From NCBI GenBank assembly GCA_030680795.1, contig JAUXUL010000038.1, positions 1-63,266 on the forward strand: a stretch of DNA of 63,266 bases, written 5' to 3'. This document shows, piece after piece, positions 35,480 through 44,433 of the stretch. The position numbers and the translations under genes are program-made. The number at the start of each line of letters is the position of its first letter. Within the stretch, counting starts at the first letter, position 1. This DNA comes from Anaerolineales bacterium. Lineage in GTDB: Bacteria > Chloroflexota > Anaerolineae > Anaerolineales > Villigracilaceae. The notes under the pieces were generated by a model. It was not told the DNA's origin and searched no databases. It worked only from the letters and a program-made list of their open reading frames with translations.

Positions 35480-36610
35480 ATGAATAAGCAGACTGACACA
35501 ATTAAACAATCCTCTTACCGATTCACCCTCCTTCTATTAACAGTATTTATCCTGGTTTCATGTGAACCTTTCTCATCGCATCCCGCCATACAAACAGAAA
35601 AACCATTAATAACAGGCGCCACTCTCCTGGAAATACCCGAGACCACAGCCGTCTCATGGCCTGCGCTCCCGGCAACATTTGAGACCACCCTATTAAATCC
35701 TCTAGATATACCGAATACCTATGTGGATGAAACCTGCAGGTATTTAAAAAACAAATGGAATCCAGCCAATGCCGAACCTGGCACGGTCGTGATGATTGTC
35801 ATGTTCGGAAAAATACAAGCCGGTCCAGTGACAAATCCAAATGGAATCAATGTTTGGGACTTCATGAAAACCATGCAGGAACTCAAATTCCAGGGCTTTG
35901 AAGCCATTACCATGAAGCAATTCCTTTTCTTCATCGAACGAAATATAATAATTCCACCGCGTTCAGTATTGATCATCCAGGACGGCAATTACGAAGAAGA
36001 ATATTTCAATAAGAATTTCCGCGTATATTGGGAAAATTGGGGCTGGCCTGTGGTCAATGGCTGGCAGAGCGATTTCGAAACACCAGAAAACCTCTGGCGG
36101 GAAAACATCAACATGGAATATGAAGGCTGGGTGGACCATCAAGCCCATGGAGTTATGCCAGATACAAAGTTATCCGATGAATCTTCAAAGACAGTCATTG
36201 CGCGAGAACTGCAAGGGTCACTGGATGCCTTTGCTGGTCAATACGGAAAGACCCCCATCGCATTTATCTGGCCCACTGGCGGCTTCGGCCTGCGACCGGT
36301 GACAGCCGCGCGCCTGCTCGGCTATCAACTCGGTTTCACCGCCAACTCACGCGGACCGGTTATGTATAACTGGATTCCCCTCGCAGATAAATTTGATCCC
36401 GAACGCCCAGACTCCGTCCCTGAAGTTCAAATCAATGATCCATTAATGACCCTGCCGCGTTACTCATCAGATCAAGCCTATAACGCAATTGACCAGGTAC
36501 GCGCCATTGGCAATGAAGCCTCGGCCTACGCGCAAGCCAATAAAGAGATAGAGCACGAATACTACGAAATTGTATGCAGTGAAACATTCGGACGCATGCC
36601 AACCCCATAG
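35480..36610 (+). CDS. polysaccharide-deacetylase-like lipoprotein, copy 2
   Basis: 376 residues from the ATG giving MNKQTDTIKQSSYRF, with a lipoprotein signal ending LVSC. It is a tandem paralogue of the preceding gene: the CRYLKNKWNPANAEPGTVVM, HQAHG and ANSRGPVMYNWIP stretches match closely. The metal motifs are weaker than in copy 1: LIIQDG stands for the DD motif, and HQAHGVMPDT keeps one His and has lost the second position. It may be a binding protein rather than an enzyme. In-frame codons upstream run through a repeat and are not counted. Confidence 0.8.
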   Translation: MNKQTDTIKQSSYRFTLLLLTVFILVSCEPFSSHPAIQTEKPLITGATLLEIPETTAVSWPALPATFETTLLNPLDIPNTYVDETCRYLKNKWNPANAEPGTVVMIVMFGKIQAGPVTNPNGINVWDFMKTMQELKFQGFEAITMKQFLFFIERNIIIPPRSVLIIQDGNYEEEYFNKNFRVYWENWGWPVVNGWQSDFETPENLWRENINMEYEGWVDHQAHGVMPDTKLSDESSKTVIARELQGSLDAFAGQYGKTPIAFIWPTGGFGLRPVTAARLLGYQLGFTANSRGPVMYNWIPLADKFDPERPDSVPEVQINDPLMTLPRYSSDQAYNAIDQVRAIGNEASAYAQANKEIEHEYYEIVCSETFGRMPTP

Positions 36611-36628
36611 TCTTTCAGGAGATTCCAA

Positions 36629-36973
36629 ATGTCAGATTGTATCTTTTGCAAAATCATCAAAGGCGATATCCCCAGCGCCAATGTATATCGCGACGAGCAA
36701 GTGACCGCCATCCGCGATATCAACCCCGCCGCGCCCACCCATATTCTCATCCTGCCAAACAGGCACATTGACTCGGTTAATGCATTGTCCAACGACGACG
36801 AACAACTTATCGGTCATCTCTTCACAACCGCAAAACAACTCGCCGCGCAGGCAGGCGTTGCCGATGGCGGCTATCGTCTCATCATGAACACAGGCGCAGA
36901 TGGGGGACAAACAGTCTTTCACATCCACCTTCACTTTTTAGGCGGCGCGCCAATGAAACACCCAATGGGATAA
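36629..36973 (+). CDS. HIT-family nucleotide hydrolase
   Basis: 114 residues. The histidine triad HIHLHFLGG lies near the C-terminus and CIFCKIIKGDIPS at the N-terminus, with PAAPTHILILPNRHI in the middle. HIT proteins cleave nucleoside phosphoramidates and AMP-linked compounds. It begins 18 bases after copy 2 of the deacetylase pair, with AGGAG before the ATG, and is followed five bases later by the thyX-like gene. Confidence 0.92.
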   Translation: MSDCIFCKIIKGDIPSANVYRDEQVTAIRDINPAAPTHILILPNRHIDSVNALSNDDEQLIGHLFTTAKQLAAQAGVADGGYRLIMNTGADGGQTVFHIHLHFLGGAPMKHPMG

Positions 36974-36978
36974 ATAAA

Positions 36979-38409
36979 ATGCCTGAACGAGATATTTATC
37001 TACTTTCCCCGCGTGCACTCAGCCCCGAAACCATTGCTGTCGCGTTTGCAAAAACATCGCGCGCGCCAGAATCCTTTCGCGAGATCGCCGCAGAATTAAG
37101 TGACGAAAAATCCGCGCAGTTCCATGAAAAATGGGTCGTTGGCTATGGGCACGCCTCCGTAGCAGAACATGCGGTTTTGCATATTGCCTTTGAAAATGTC
37201 TCGCGCGTTGCCATTGAAACCATCGAAAGCAGCCGCCTCGCTTCCTACACTGAAAAATCAACCCGCTATCAAAAATGGGGACAAGACGATTTCACGATTC
37301 CTCCCGAACTTCGCGAAGCGGGACATCCCCTGCGTGACGAATTTATCCAAACCGTTCGCCTCCTTTTCTCGACCTATGCTGAATCGCTAAGCCCTGTCAA
37401 GAATCTCATCCTCGGCAGATCCCCGCGCCGCGAAAATGAATCGGATGAAGCCTATGACCGCCGCATCCGCTCACAATACGTGGACAGATGCCGCTTCATC
37501 CTGCCTGCCGCCGCCAACGCCAACGTGGGCATGACAGCCAACGCGCGTGTGATCGAAATGATGATTCGCAAAATGCTCTCTCACCCGCTCGTGGAAGTTC
37601 GACAGATCGGCGAGAAAATGAAGGAAGTGGCAAAATCCGAAACGCCAACTTTGGTCAAGTATGCAGATGCTTCCACCTACTTCATTGAAACGACTGCTGA
37701 AATCGCCCTCACCCCAACCCCTCTCCCTAAGGGAGAGGGGCAAGGGGTGAGGGTAGATTGGTGTAATTTAATTGACTACGACAAAGACGGCGAAAAGAAA
37801 GTCATCGCCGCCGCCTTGTATCGCTGCAATGAAATACCTTTTGCAGATGCATTCGCCTACGTCAAATCATTGAAGAAAAAAGAACGCGCCGCCCTCGCAG
37901 ATACATTGCTCGAAAAGTTGGGCAAATATGACGTCCCTCTGCGTGAACTGGAATATTGCAACTACACCTTCGACCTCGTCATGGATCAGGGCGCGTATGC
38001 CGAATTCAAACGTCACCGCATGATGACTCAAACGCCGCAACGGCTGACGACGCGGCTTGGGTACACGATCCCGCTTCTCGTAACAGAAGCAGGCTTCGGG
38101 TCCGAATATGAAGCGGCGATGGAATCTGCGATGATGATGTATGAGAAGTTATATGCTTTCAATCCCGATGTCGCGCAATATATTGTCCCCAATGGATTTA
38201 ATCGCCGCGTGCTGGCTCAATTCAATTTGCGCGAAGCTTTTGCATTCTGTCAGTTACGCTCAGCAGCAAACGCGCATTTTTCGATTCGAAGAGTGGCGCA
38301 AAAAATGTATGAGGAAATGTTCCGTGTGCACCCGCTGTTGACGAAATACATGAAATTGCGTGATGAATCCTGGCAGCAGGTGGAAGAAAATTATTTTACG
38401 AAAATCTAA
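36979..38409 (+). CDS. thyX: ThyX-like protein with two ThyX domains
   Basis: 476 residues, about twice the length of classical ThyX (220-250). Both halves look ThyX-like: YGHASVAEHAVLHIAFENVSR and ESSRLASYTEKSTRY in the N-terminal half, EFKRHRMMTQTPQRLTTRLGY and QLRSAANAHFSIRRV in the C-terminal half. RHR is kept only in the second half, and the Ser that follows it by seven residues in ThyX is Arg here. A repeat encodes ALTPTPLPKGEGQGVR in the middle (37705-37756). Thymidylate synthase activity from dUMP, methylene-THF and FAD is likely only if the half-domains complement each other. Confidence 0.8.
   Translation: MPERDIYLLSPRALSPETIAVAFAKTSRAPESFREIAAELSDEKSAQFHEKWVVGYGHASVAEHAVLHIAFENVSRVAIETIESSRLASYTEKSTRYQKWGQDDFTIPPELREAGHPLRDEFIQTVRLLFSTYAESLSPVKNLILGRSPRRENESDEAYDRRIRSQYVDRCRFILPAAANANVGMTANARVIEMMIRKMLSHPLVEVRQIGEKMKEVAKSETPTLVKYADASTYFIETTAEIALTPTPLPKGEGQGVRVDWCNLIDYDKDGEKKVIAAALYRCNEIPFADAFAYVKSLKKKERAALADTLLEKLGKYDVPLRELEYCNYTFDLVMDQGAYAEFKRHRMMTQTPQRLTTRLGYTIPLLVTEAGFGSEYEAAMESAMMMYEKLYAFNPDVAQYIVPNGFNRRVLAQFNLREAFAFCQLRSAANAHFSIRRVAQKMYEEMFRVHPLLTKYMKLRDESWQQVEENYFTKI
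37705..37756. repeat. CCCTCACCCCAACCCC repeat inserted in frame in thyX
   Basis: CCCTCACCCCAACCCCTC pairs with GAGGGGCAAGGGGTGAGGG around CCCTAAGGG. It is translated as LTPTPLPKGEGQGVR. The same family lies between genes at five other places in the window. Confidence 0.9.
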
Positions 38410-38510
38410 CCTCTCACCCAACCCTCTCCCAAAGGGCGAGGGGACTCCCTTCCCCTTTCGGGGGAAGGCGCTGTCCTAAGCTTGTCGAAGGGGTTGGGGA
38501 TGAGGGCAAA
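38408..38510. repeat. CCCTCTCCCAAAGGG-type repeat, composite
   Basis: Between the convergent thyX-like and aldo/keto reductase genes. Two G/C-rich inverted stretches are joined, with CTAAGCTTGTCGAAGGGG inserted before GGTTGGGGATGAGGGC. It may end transcription from both sides, but no T-run follows. Confidence 0.65.
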
Positions 38511-39494
38511 TCAATCCTCTTCTTCTTCCTTTTTCACCCCAAATATCTCATCAATTCTTTCCATAATCTCTGGCGTGATCTTTTCCACCACATCAGAAGC
38601 CTTCATATTTTCATGGACCTGTTCCACACGGCTTGCGCCAGTGATGACCGTGCTCACGAATGGAGTCTTCAAACACCAGGCCAGCGCAAGTTGTGAAAGT
38701 GTGCAACCAAGTTCATTTGCAATCGGCTCCAACGCAGCGACTTTGGCCAGTTTTTGTTCGTCACTCAATCTATCCTTTAGCCATTCATAACCTTTCAGCG
38801 CGCCGCGGCTATCCTTTGGTATACCTTTATTGTATTTTCCAGAAAGCAGACCCGAAGCCAGCGGGCTCCAGATCGTTGAACCATAGTTATATTCCTTGTA
38901 GAAACGGGCATAATCGCCTTCCATGCGCTTGCGCGCAAACAGATTGTACTGCGGCTGTTCCACAACAGGCTTGTGCAGGTGATGACGCTCTGCGATTTGA
39001 ATCGCCTCGATGATTTCCGAAGCCGCCCACTCAGATGTGCCCCAATACATGGCTTTGCCCCATTCAATAATGTTGTGCATTACCCAGACAGTCTCTTCAA
39101 TGGGAGTTGTTGGGTCGGGGCGGTGACAGTAGATCAAATCCACATAATCGAGCTGCAATCTTTCAAGTGAATCATTAATGCCTTCGATGAGACGCTTGCG
39201 ATTAAGTGTATTTTTCTCATTGATGCCATCATGCAAACCCCAATAGAATTTTGTGGAGATTAAATAACTTCCGCGGCGCCACTTCAACTGCTTAAGCGCC
39301 TCGCCCATCACTGCTTCCGATTTGCCGCCTGCATACACTTCGGCGTTATCGAAAAAGTTTACGCCCGCATCATATGCCGCGGACATCATATCCATGGCCA
39401 GCTTCACATCTGCCTGATTATGAAAGGTAACCCACGAGCCAAATGACAACTCGCTTACTTGAATTCCAGTCTTGCCTATAAAACGGTATTTCAT
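38511..39494 (-). CDS. aldo/keto reductase (Kv-beta/YghZ type)
   Basis: 327 residues, (beta/alpha)8 barrel. The catalytic tetrad is visible: Asp and Tyr in [12 protein letters not shown], Lys in YLISTKFYW and His in [14 protein letters not shown] binding is in [13 protein letters not shown] and [15 protein letters not shown]. The sequence resembles the voltage-gated potassium channel beta-subunit-like branch. Substrate unknown. The C-terminus is very acidic (KKEEEED). Divergent from the LysM lipoprotein gene. Confidence 0.92.
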   Translation of the reverse strand: MKYRFIGKTGIQVSELSFGSWVTFHNQADVKLAMDMMSAAYDAGVNFFDNAEVYAGGKSEAVMGEALKQLKWRRGSYLISTKFYWGLHDGINEKNTLNRKRLIEGINDSLERLQLDYVDLIYCHRPDPTTPIEETVWVMHNIIEWGKAMYWGTSEWAASEIIEAIQIAERHHLHKPVVEQPQYNLFARKRMEGDYARFYKEYNYGSTIWSPLASGLLSGKYNKGIPKDSRGALKGYEWLKDRLSDEQKLAKVAALEPIANELGCTLSQLALAWCLKTPFVSTVITGASRVEQVHENMKASDVVEKITPEIMERIDEIFGVKKEEEED

Positions 39495-39535
39495 TATGCC
39501 TCCAGAGAATTTTATATGTCTATTATAATCATTGA

Positions 39536-40462
39536 ATGCGTAAACCTTTGTTAATCCTGGTGTTTTTCATCAGCGCCTGTACATCCGCCCAGCCCGCACA
39601 GACCTCATCCAACGTATCACTCGAACTTTACATCACATCCACGTCGAGCGTCACATCCACACCCGATGTGATTGTCATTGCAGAGTCACCGCTTCCTACC
39701 TCTACGCCCTTCATCTACAATGTTGAAGCGGGTGACACGCTCAGCGGGATCGCCGAGAAATTCAAAATCTCACAGGATGACCTAAGAGCGGCAAATCCAG
39801 ATGTCAGCCCGAACAGCATGACCATCGGGATGACTCTTCTGATCCCAGACAGTTCAGCCGCCACCGCAGACGCAGCGACTCTGACACCCGTGCCTGCTCC
39901 CATCACCCAAATAGTTTGCCACCCCTCAGCAGATAATGGCTTGTGGTGTTTCGCGCTCATTCAAAATAACACGCCTGATATTCTCGAAAACCTCTCCGCG
40001 CAAATTACGTTGATTGATCAAAATAATAATGTAATCGCAAGTCAAACCGCATTCATGCCGTTGGACATCCTCCCGCCTAATTCATCTTTGCCCGTGTATG
40101 TGTTCTTTCCAAACACACCTGCAAATGTAAATCCGCAAGTCCAATTAATTAGCGCGATACAATTAAATTCCAATACCACTCGTTATCTTCCAGCAGCCCT
40201 AAACAACACCATCGCCCAAATTAACTGGGACGGCAAAACCGCGCAACTCAGCGGACAAATTTACCTGCCCGCAGGATCACAGGCCGCAACTCAGGTTTGG
40301 GTTGCAGCGGTGGCTTATGATAAAGATGGTCGGGTCGTTGGAATCAAACGCTGGGAGGGCGGAGCGATCCAGCCGGGGGCGGGTATCAACTTCAATTTTT
40401 CAGTAGCAAGCCTCGGGTCCGCGATTGAGGCGGTGGAGTTTGTGGTGCAAGCCAAGCCGTAG
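39536..40462 (+). CDS. LysM-domain lipoprotein
   Basis: 308 residues. Lipoprotein signal [16 protein letters not shown] Ser/Thr-rich linker leads to one LysM domain (about residues 60-103: [28 protein letters not shown]), which binds peptidoglycan. The C-terminal 180 residues contain an Ig-like stretch ([24 protein letters not shown]...) as in FxLYD-type domains. Probably surface-exposed on the cell wall. Function unknown. Confidence 0.85.
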   Translation: MRKPLLILVFFISACTSAQPAQTSSNVSLELYITSTSSVTSTPDVIVIAESPLPTSTPFIYNVEAGDTLSGIAEKFKISQDDLRAANPDVSPNSMTIGMTLLIPDSSAATADAATLTPVPAPITQIVCHPSADNGLWCFALIQNNTPDILENLSAQITLIDQNNNVIASQTAFMPLDILPPNSSLPVYVFFPNTPANVNPQVQLISAIQLNSNTTRYLPAALNNTIAQINWDGKTAQLSGQIYLPAGSQAATQVWVAAVAYDKDGRVVGIKRWEGGAIQPGAGINFNFSVASLGSAIEAVEFVVQAKP

Positions 40463-40470
40463 CCCCCACC

Positions 40471-40563
40471 CAGCCTCCCCCAAATCCGCAATTAAGATTC
40501 TAAAACTTTCGAGACTTAACATACGGATTTGGGGGAGGTGCTCCGCGAAGCGGGCGGAGGGGG
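40471..40563. repeat. inverted repeat CCTCCCCCAAATCCG
   Basis: GCCTCCCCCAAATCCG and CGGATTTGGGGGAGG are exact complements flanking about 36 A/T-rich bases, followed by TGCTCCGCGAAGCGGGCGGAGG. It lies between convergent genes. Confidence 0.75.
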
Positions 40564-40863
40564 TCAATCATCCACATGATCTTTGCGGTTTTGATTGCGA
40601 ACGACAACTCCGAGGACAAATACCCCGATAATCAATAACAACATAAAACAAAAGCACAGCATGGAAATGGTTAAGCTGAGCGGCGGTCCGCCTGGGTTGG
40701 GTTGTGCCGGCAGCTGTGCAGGTACGGGGGTAGTGAGCGGATTTGCGTTTGATAAGCGCACTTCAACGGGGCTAAAAGACGGCTGGGCAGAAACATCTTG
40801 AAATGCCAGTGTGGATATGATTGCGAGCAACAATAAAGTGAAAAAAGTTAATTGGGTTCGCAT
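40564..40863 (-). CDS. small secreted or membrane protein
   Basis: 99 residues from the ATG giving MRTQLTFFTLLLL, preceded by GGAGGATTTTTTG. A signal peptide with likely cleavage after VSA-Q (about residue 27), a Pro-rich middle and a C-terminal membrane helix (LSLTISMLCFCFMLLLIIG and onward) make a type I membrane protein with a short charged cytoplasmic end. No family recognised. Confidence 0.65.
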   Translation of the reverse strand: MRTQLTFFTLLLLAIISTLAFQDVSAQPSFSPVEVRLSNANPLTTPVPAQLPAQPNPGGPPLSLTISMLCFCFMLLLIIGVFVLGVVVRNQNRKDHVDD

Positions 40864-40914
40864 CAAAAAATCCTCCGACAAGATGGGCAACTATATCACC
40901 AAAAGAAAGGCGTG

Positions 40915-40965
40915 TCTCGACAGGGGTTCGACGGCTCAACCTGCCAGCTCAACAACCATCATATT
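40915..40965. repeat. CTCGACAGGGGTTCGACGGCTCAACC repeat
   Basis: Fragment of the CGACAGG..TTCGACGG.CTCAACC family, also inside the composite repeat at 35214-35413 and the attC-like site at 59670. The 253 bases between the small membrane protein and ccmE hold this and probably the ccmE promoter, but I could not fix its boxes. Confidence 0.55.
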
Positions 40966-41116
40966 GCAAATAGGACATATTCAGGAGATATTAGTGACAT
41001 CCATCCACCCATAAATCTCAGCGTCATTTAATGTCACCATGTAAAATGGATATTGTTTGTAACCTTTCGCACTTTGTAACCATAAAGCATCCCGACAAAC
41101 TTATTTGGAGGAACAC

Positions 41117-41602
41117 ATGAAGATGAACAAGTTCTTTATCGGTGGCGCACTTATTCTGGCGGCTGTGGTCTATCTGATTGTCTCATCAACCCAGGCAAGC
41201 GCAGAATATTTCATGACCGTGAACGAATTAAAAGAAGAAGGCGCTTCGGCCGTTGGAAAAAGCCTGCGCCTTTCGGGCGCAGTGATCGGTGACACGATCC
41301 AATATGATGCAGAGACGCTCAGCCTTACATTTGAAGTCGCGCATGTCACTGGTGATAACAATGAAATTGAAGCGCAGGGCGGTTTGGCTGAAGTGCTTTA
41401 TCAAGCAGTGAATGACCCGTCCCGTGAGCGTGTATCTGTCGTTTATGTCGGTCCCAAACCAGATTTACTGCGCGGCGAGGCGCAAGCCATAATGACAGGC
41501 AAAATCGGCGAGGATGGCATCTTCCAGGCCGATGAGCTTTTGCTCAAATGTCCCACTCGGTATGAAGAAGCGGTTCCAGAACAAGCCGCAAATAGTAATT
41601 AA
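41117..41602 (+). CDS. ccmE: cytochrome c maturation protein CcmE, Cys type
   Basis: 161 residues from the ATG at 41117, with GGAGG five bases before it. An N-terminal anchor (about residues 5-24) and an OB-fold follow. CcmE carries heme covalently in the periplasm. Instead of the His of HxxxxY, this protein has KCPTRY, a CxxxY motif as known from archaeal and some bacterial CcmE proteins. It is first in a ten-gene cluster for system I maturation. Confidence 0.9.
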   Translation: MKMNKFFIGGALILAAVVYLIVSSTQASAEYFMTVNELKEEGASAVGKSLRLSGAVIGDTIQYDAETLSLTFEVAHVTGDNNEIEAQGGLAEVLYQAVNDPSRERVSVVYVGPKPDLLRGEAQAIMTGKIGEDGIFQADELLLKCPTRYEEAVPEQAANSN

Positions 41603-41639
41603 TAGTACGGCCTGATAGGATTTGCCTGTCAGGTTTTAT

Positions 41640-41672
41640 TTCCCCTCACCCCCTGCCCCTCTCCCATAAGGA
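41640..41672. repeat. partial CCCCTCACCCCCTGCCCC repeat
   Basis: Only one arm of the family is present (TTCCCCTCACCCCCTGCCCCTCTCCC then ATAAGGAGAAGG). It lies between ccmE and ccmF. Confidence 0.55.
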
Positions 41673-41696
41673 GAAGGAAGATAAAAGGAAATTCTT

Positions 41697-43772
41697 ATGT
41701 TGGCACAATTTGGATATGGCGTTTTAGTGGTAAGTTTCATGGTCGCGATCTACAGCGGCATTACAGCAGTTTACGGCGCGGCGCCTTCGGCCAAATCTGC
41801 TGCGCTGGTGGAAAGTGCGCGGCGTGCCATGCTGCTCACATTCCCGCTTATTTCTCTTTCAGCCGCAGTGCTGATCTACCTGCTGATAAACAATCACTTT
41901 GAAGTGGCTTTCGTCTACGAAGTGACCAGCCGCAGTATGCCCACTTACCTCAAAATTACTGCCTGGTGGGGCGGACAAGCCGGCTCGCTCGTATTTTGGT
42001 CCTGGCTTCTGGCGGTCTTTACCTCCGCAGTCACCTTGCGAAAATGGGATCGTGACATTGAATTCCTGCCTTGGGTGATCGTGGTCTCAGCCGTCACGCT
42101 CATATTCTTCCTCGGCATGTCGGTCTTTTTTGAAAATCCTTTCGCACGTTTCTGGCTGGTTGACGGAAACGTTCAACCAGGCATGTTCGCACCGGCTGCA
42201 AATGCGACTTTGTTCACGCCGCAGGATGGGCAGGGATTGAATCCGCTTCTGCGCCATCCGGGTATGGTTATTCATCCGCCCTTGCTTTATCTTGGCTTCG
42301 TCTCTTTCGTTATCCCTTACGCCTTTGCCATGGCGGCGCTCATCACAGGCCGCACAGATGACCGTTGGATCCGCATCACCCGCCGCTGGTCTTTATGGGC
42401 CTGGTTATTCCTATCCTTTGGACTTGTGCTTGGCGGACGCTGGGCTTATGACGTTTTAGGCTGGGGCGGTTATTGGGGCTGGGATCCGGTTGAGATCGCC
42501 GCCTTCATGCCGTGGTTAACCGGCACAGCCTTTTTGCACTCCGTCATGATCCAGGAAAAACGCGGTTTGCTCAAACACTGGAACATGATCCTCGTCATCC
42601 TCACCTATGCGCTTGTCATCTTCGGCACTTTCCTGACACGCTCCGGCGTGCTTTCATCTGTCCACGCTTTTGCAAACAGCCCGATCGGGCCCTTCTTCAT
42701 GGGCTATGTCACCTTGACACTGGTTGTATCTGTGGCGCTGGTGATTTGGCGCTGGCCGATCCTGCGCAGCGAAACCGAAATGAAGTCCATGCTTTCCCGC
42801 GAGGCATTGTTCCTGCTCAATAACCTGCTTTTCATGAGCATTCTGGTTGTTTGTTTCTGGGGCGTGATCTTCCCGCTCATTTCCGAGTTGTTCACGGGTC
42901 AAAAAGTGACCGTCGGCCCACCTTTTTATGAACGCGCCACGGCTCCGCTCTTCTCGGCCTTGCTCTTCCTGATGGCAATCGCTCCGTTCTCTGCCTGGGG
43001 ACATTCCACAATGCAGACGCTTGGACGCGCAATCTGGAAATCCGCAGCCGCCGCCCTGGTTGTGACCGTCACACTGTTTTTAACTTACACACAAAACATC
43101 GGCGCATTGGTCGGCTTCTTTTTGGTCGCGTTGGCTCTGTTCGCTACTTTCCATGAATTTTGGCGCGGCGCGCGGGCAAGGCAAAAAGCGCAGAACGAGA
43201 ATTTTTTCACCGCCCTCTCACGCTTGATGGGACGCAACCGCCGCCGCTATGGCGGATACATCATTCACATCAGCATAGCGTTTATGGCAATCGGCATTCT
43301 CGGCATTGAGATCTTCCAGAAAGAAACGCAAGGCACGCTCACACAAGGCGAGCAATTAAATATTGCAGACTACACCATCGAATACCGCGAACTCGCCTCA
43401 TGGGACAGCCCCGGCGAAGGCGTGAATTACACCCGCGCTATTTTGGATGTATACGAAAACGGAATTTACCTTGGCCAACTCAACCCGCGCATTGACTATT
43501 ACTTTGACTCCCAGCAAAACATGACCATTCCCGGCCTGCGCTCCACCTTAAGGGATGATCTTTACATCCTGCTCGTAGACTGGCAGCCTGTATCCAACAT
43601 GGGTGCGACATTCAAAATATATGTCAACCCCCTGGTGAACTGGCTGTGGATCGGCAACCTGCTCTTCCTCTTTGGCATCATCTTCGCCGCCTGGCCCGAT
43701 CAGGACCCGGCGGAGGAACCTGCACGACGCAGTGTGGCGAGAAGCAATAAGCAGACCAGCGCGGCGGATTAA
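41697..43772 (+). CDS. ccmF: heme lyase CcmF
   Basis: 691 residues with about 14-15 membrane helices. CcmF joins heme to apocytochrome thiols together with CcmH. The WWD domain reads GGYWGWDPVEIAAFMPWLTG, and WWGGQAGSLVFWSW, HPPLLYLGFV and LLKHWN (His ligands region) are conserved. A soluble C-terminal domain precedes the last helix. It lies directly upstream of ccmH. Confidence 0.95.
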   Translation: MLAQFGYGVLVVSFMVAIYSGITAVYGAAPSAKSAALVESARRAMLLTFPLISLSAAVLIYLLINNHFEVAFVYEVTSRSMPTYLKITAWWGGQAGSLVFWSWLLAVFTSAVTLRKWDRDIEFLPWVIVVSAVTLIFFLGMSVFFENPFARFWLVDGNVQPGMFAPAANATLFTPQDGQGLNPLLRHPGMVIHPPLLYLGFVSFVIPYAFAMAALITGRTDDRWIRITRRWSLWAWLFLSFGLVLGGRWAYDVLGWGGYWGWDPVEIAAFMPWLTGTAFLHSVMIQEKRGLLKHWNMILVILTYALVIFGTFLTRSGVLSSVHAFANSPIGPFFMGYVTLTLVVSVALVIWRWPILRSETEMKSMLSREALFLLNNLLFMSILVVCFWGVIFPLISELFTGQKVTVGPPFYERATAPLFSALLFLMAIAPFSAWGHSTMQTLGRAIWKSAAAALVVTVTLFLTYTQNIGALVGFFLVALALFATFHEFWRGARARQKAQNENFFTALSRLMGRNRRRYGGYIIHISIAFMAIGILGIEIFQKETQGTLTQGEQLNIADYTIEYRELASWDSPGEGVNYTRAILDVYENGIYLGQLNPRIDYYFDSQQNMTIPGLRSTLRDDLYILLVDWQPVSNMGATFKIYVNPLVNWLWIGNLLFLFGIIFAAWPDQDPAEEPARRSVARSNKQTSAAD

Positions 43773-43809
43773 TGCGTAATTCGTGATCCGTAAGGAGATA
43801 ATCCTATGA

Positions 43810-44340
43810 ATATCACTTTCAACAAAAAGCACTTTACGCATTACGCATTACGTATTTCGCATTACGTATTTCGTATTACTGCTTATCGCGCTCACCTCCA
43901 CTACTACAACCGTCTTCGCGCAGGACAACCTCCCCACTGACGACGAAGTGAATGCAATTGCCAAGCAGTTGTATTGTCCCGTCTGTGAAAGCACGCCGCT
44001 GGATGTGTGCCCAACGGAAGCCTGCCGTCAATGGCGCGAACTGATCCGCACCCAACTTTCACAAGGCATGTCAGAGACGGAGATCAAACAATATTTTGTG
44101 GATAACTACGGCGCGCGCGTGCTGGCTGAACCTCCGCGCACGGGGTTGAACTGGCTGGTTTACATCCTGCCGCCTGTCATCATCCTGGCGGGTGCGTTCT
44201 TCCTCTTCCGCTCCTTCCGGGAGTGGACCAAACCCAAAGTCGCCTCAGCAGGCTCGGGCGCGGAAAGAACCGAAGCGTCTTCTCCAGACAAAGATGATTA
44301 TGTTACCCGTCTTGAAGAAGAATTGAAGAAAAGAAAATAA
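43810..44340 (+). CDS. ccmH: cytochrome c maturation protein CcmH (start disturbed)
   Basis: CcmH keeps apocytochrome thiols reduced. QLYCPVCES carries the CxxC pair and VYILPPVIILAGAFFLF is the C-terminal anchor. In the same frame upstream, FVLLLIALTSTTTTVFAQ is a clear signal peptide, yet no ATG, GTG or TTG lies before it; the first GTG (43948) would lose the export signal. An ATG at 43806 with AAGGAG before it is in another frame. A run of TTACGCA/TTACGTATTTCGCA units lies between. Loss of one 7-base unit would join the ATG to the signal peptide. The gene is either off by frameshift, started unusually, or affected by a sequence error. Confidence 0.75.
   Translation: MSLSTKSTLRITHYVFRITYFVLLLIALTSTTTTVFAQDNLPTDDEVNAIAKQLYCPVCESTPLDVCPTEACRQWRELIRTQLSQGMSETEIKQYFVDNYGARVLAEPPRTGLNWLVYILPPVIILAGAFFLFRSFREWTKPKVASAGSGAERTEASSPDKDDYVTRLEEELKKRK
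43834..43878. repeat. heptamer-type tandem repeat in the start of ccmH
   Basis: TTACGCA occurs twice in a row, then TTACGTATTTCGCA and TTACGTATTTCGTA (7, 7, 14 and 14 bases). It lies between a well-placed ATG and the signal peptide of ccmH, and changes in copy number by one heptamer would shift the frame. Confidence 0.75.
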
Positions 44341-44343
44341 TAA

Positions 44344-44419
44344 TCCCCCTCACCCTACCCCTCTCCCTTCGGGATAGGAGACTCCCTTCCCCCTCGGGGG
44401 AAGGGTCGGGGATGAGGGT
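44344..44419. repeat. CCCCTCACCCTACCCC-type repeat
   Basis: Starts CCCCCTCACCCTACCCCTCTC and ends GGGTCGGGGATGAGGG, between ccmH and ccmG. Same family as 20778-20850. Confidence 0.8.
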
Positions 44420-44433
44420 TTTTGGAGAATGTT

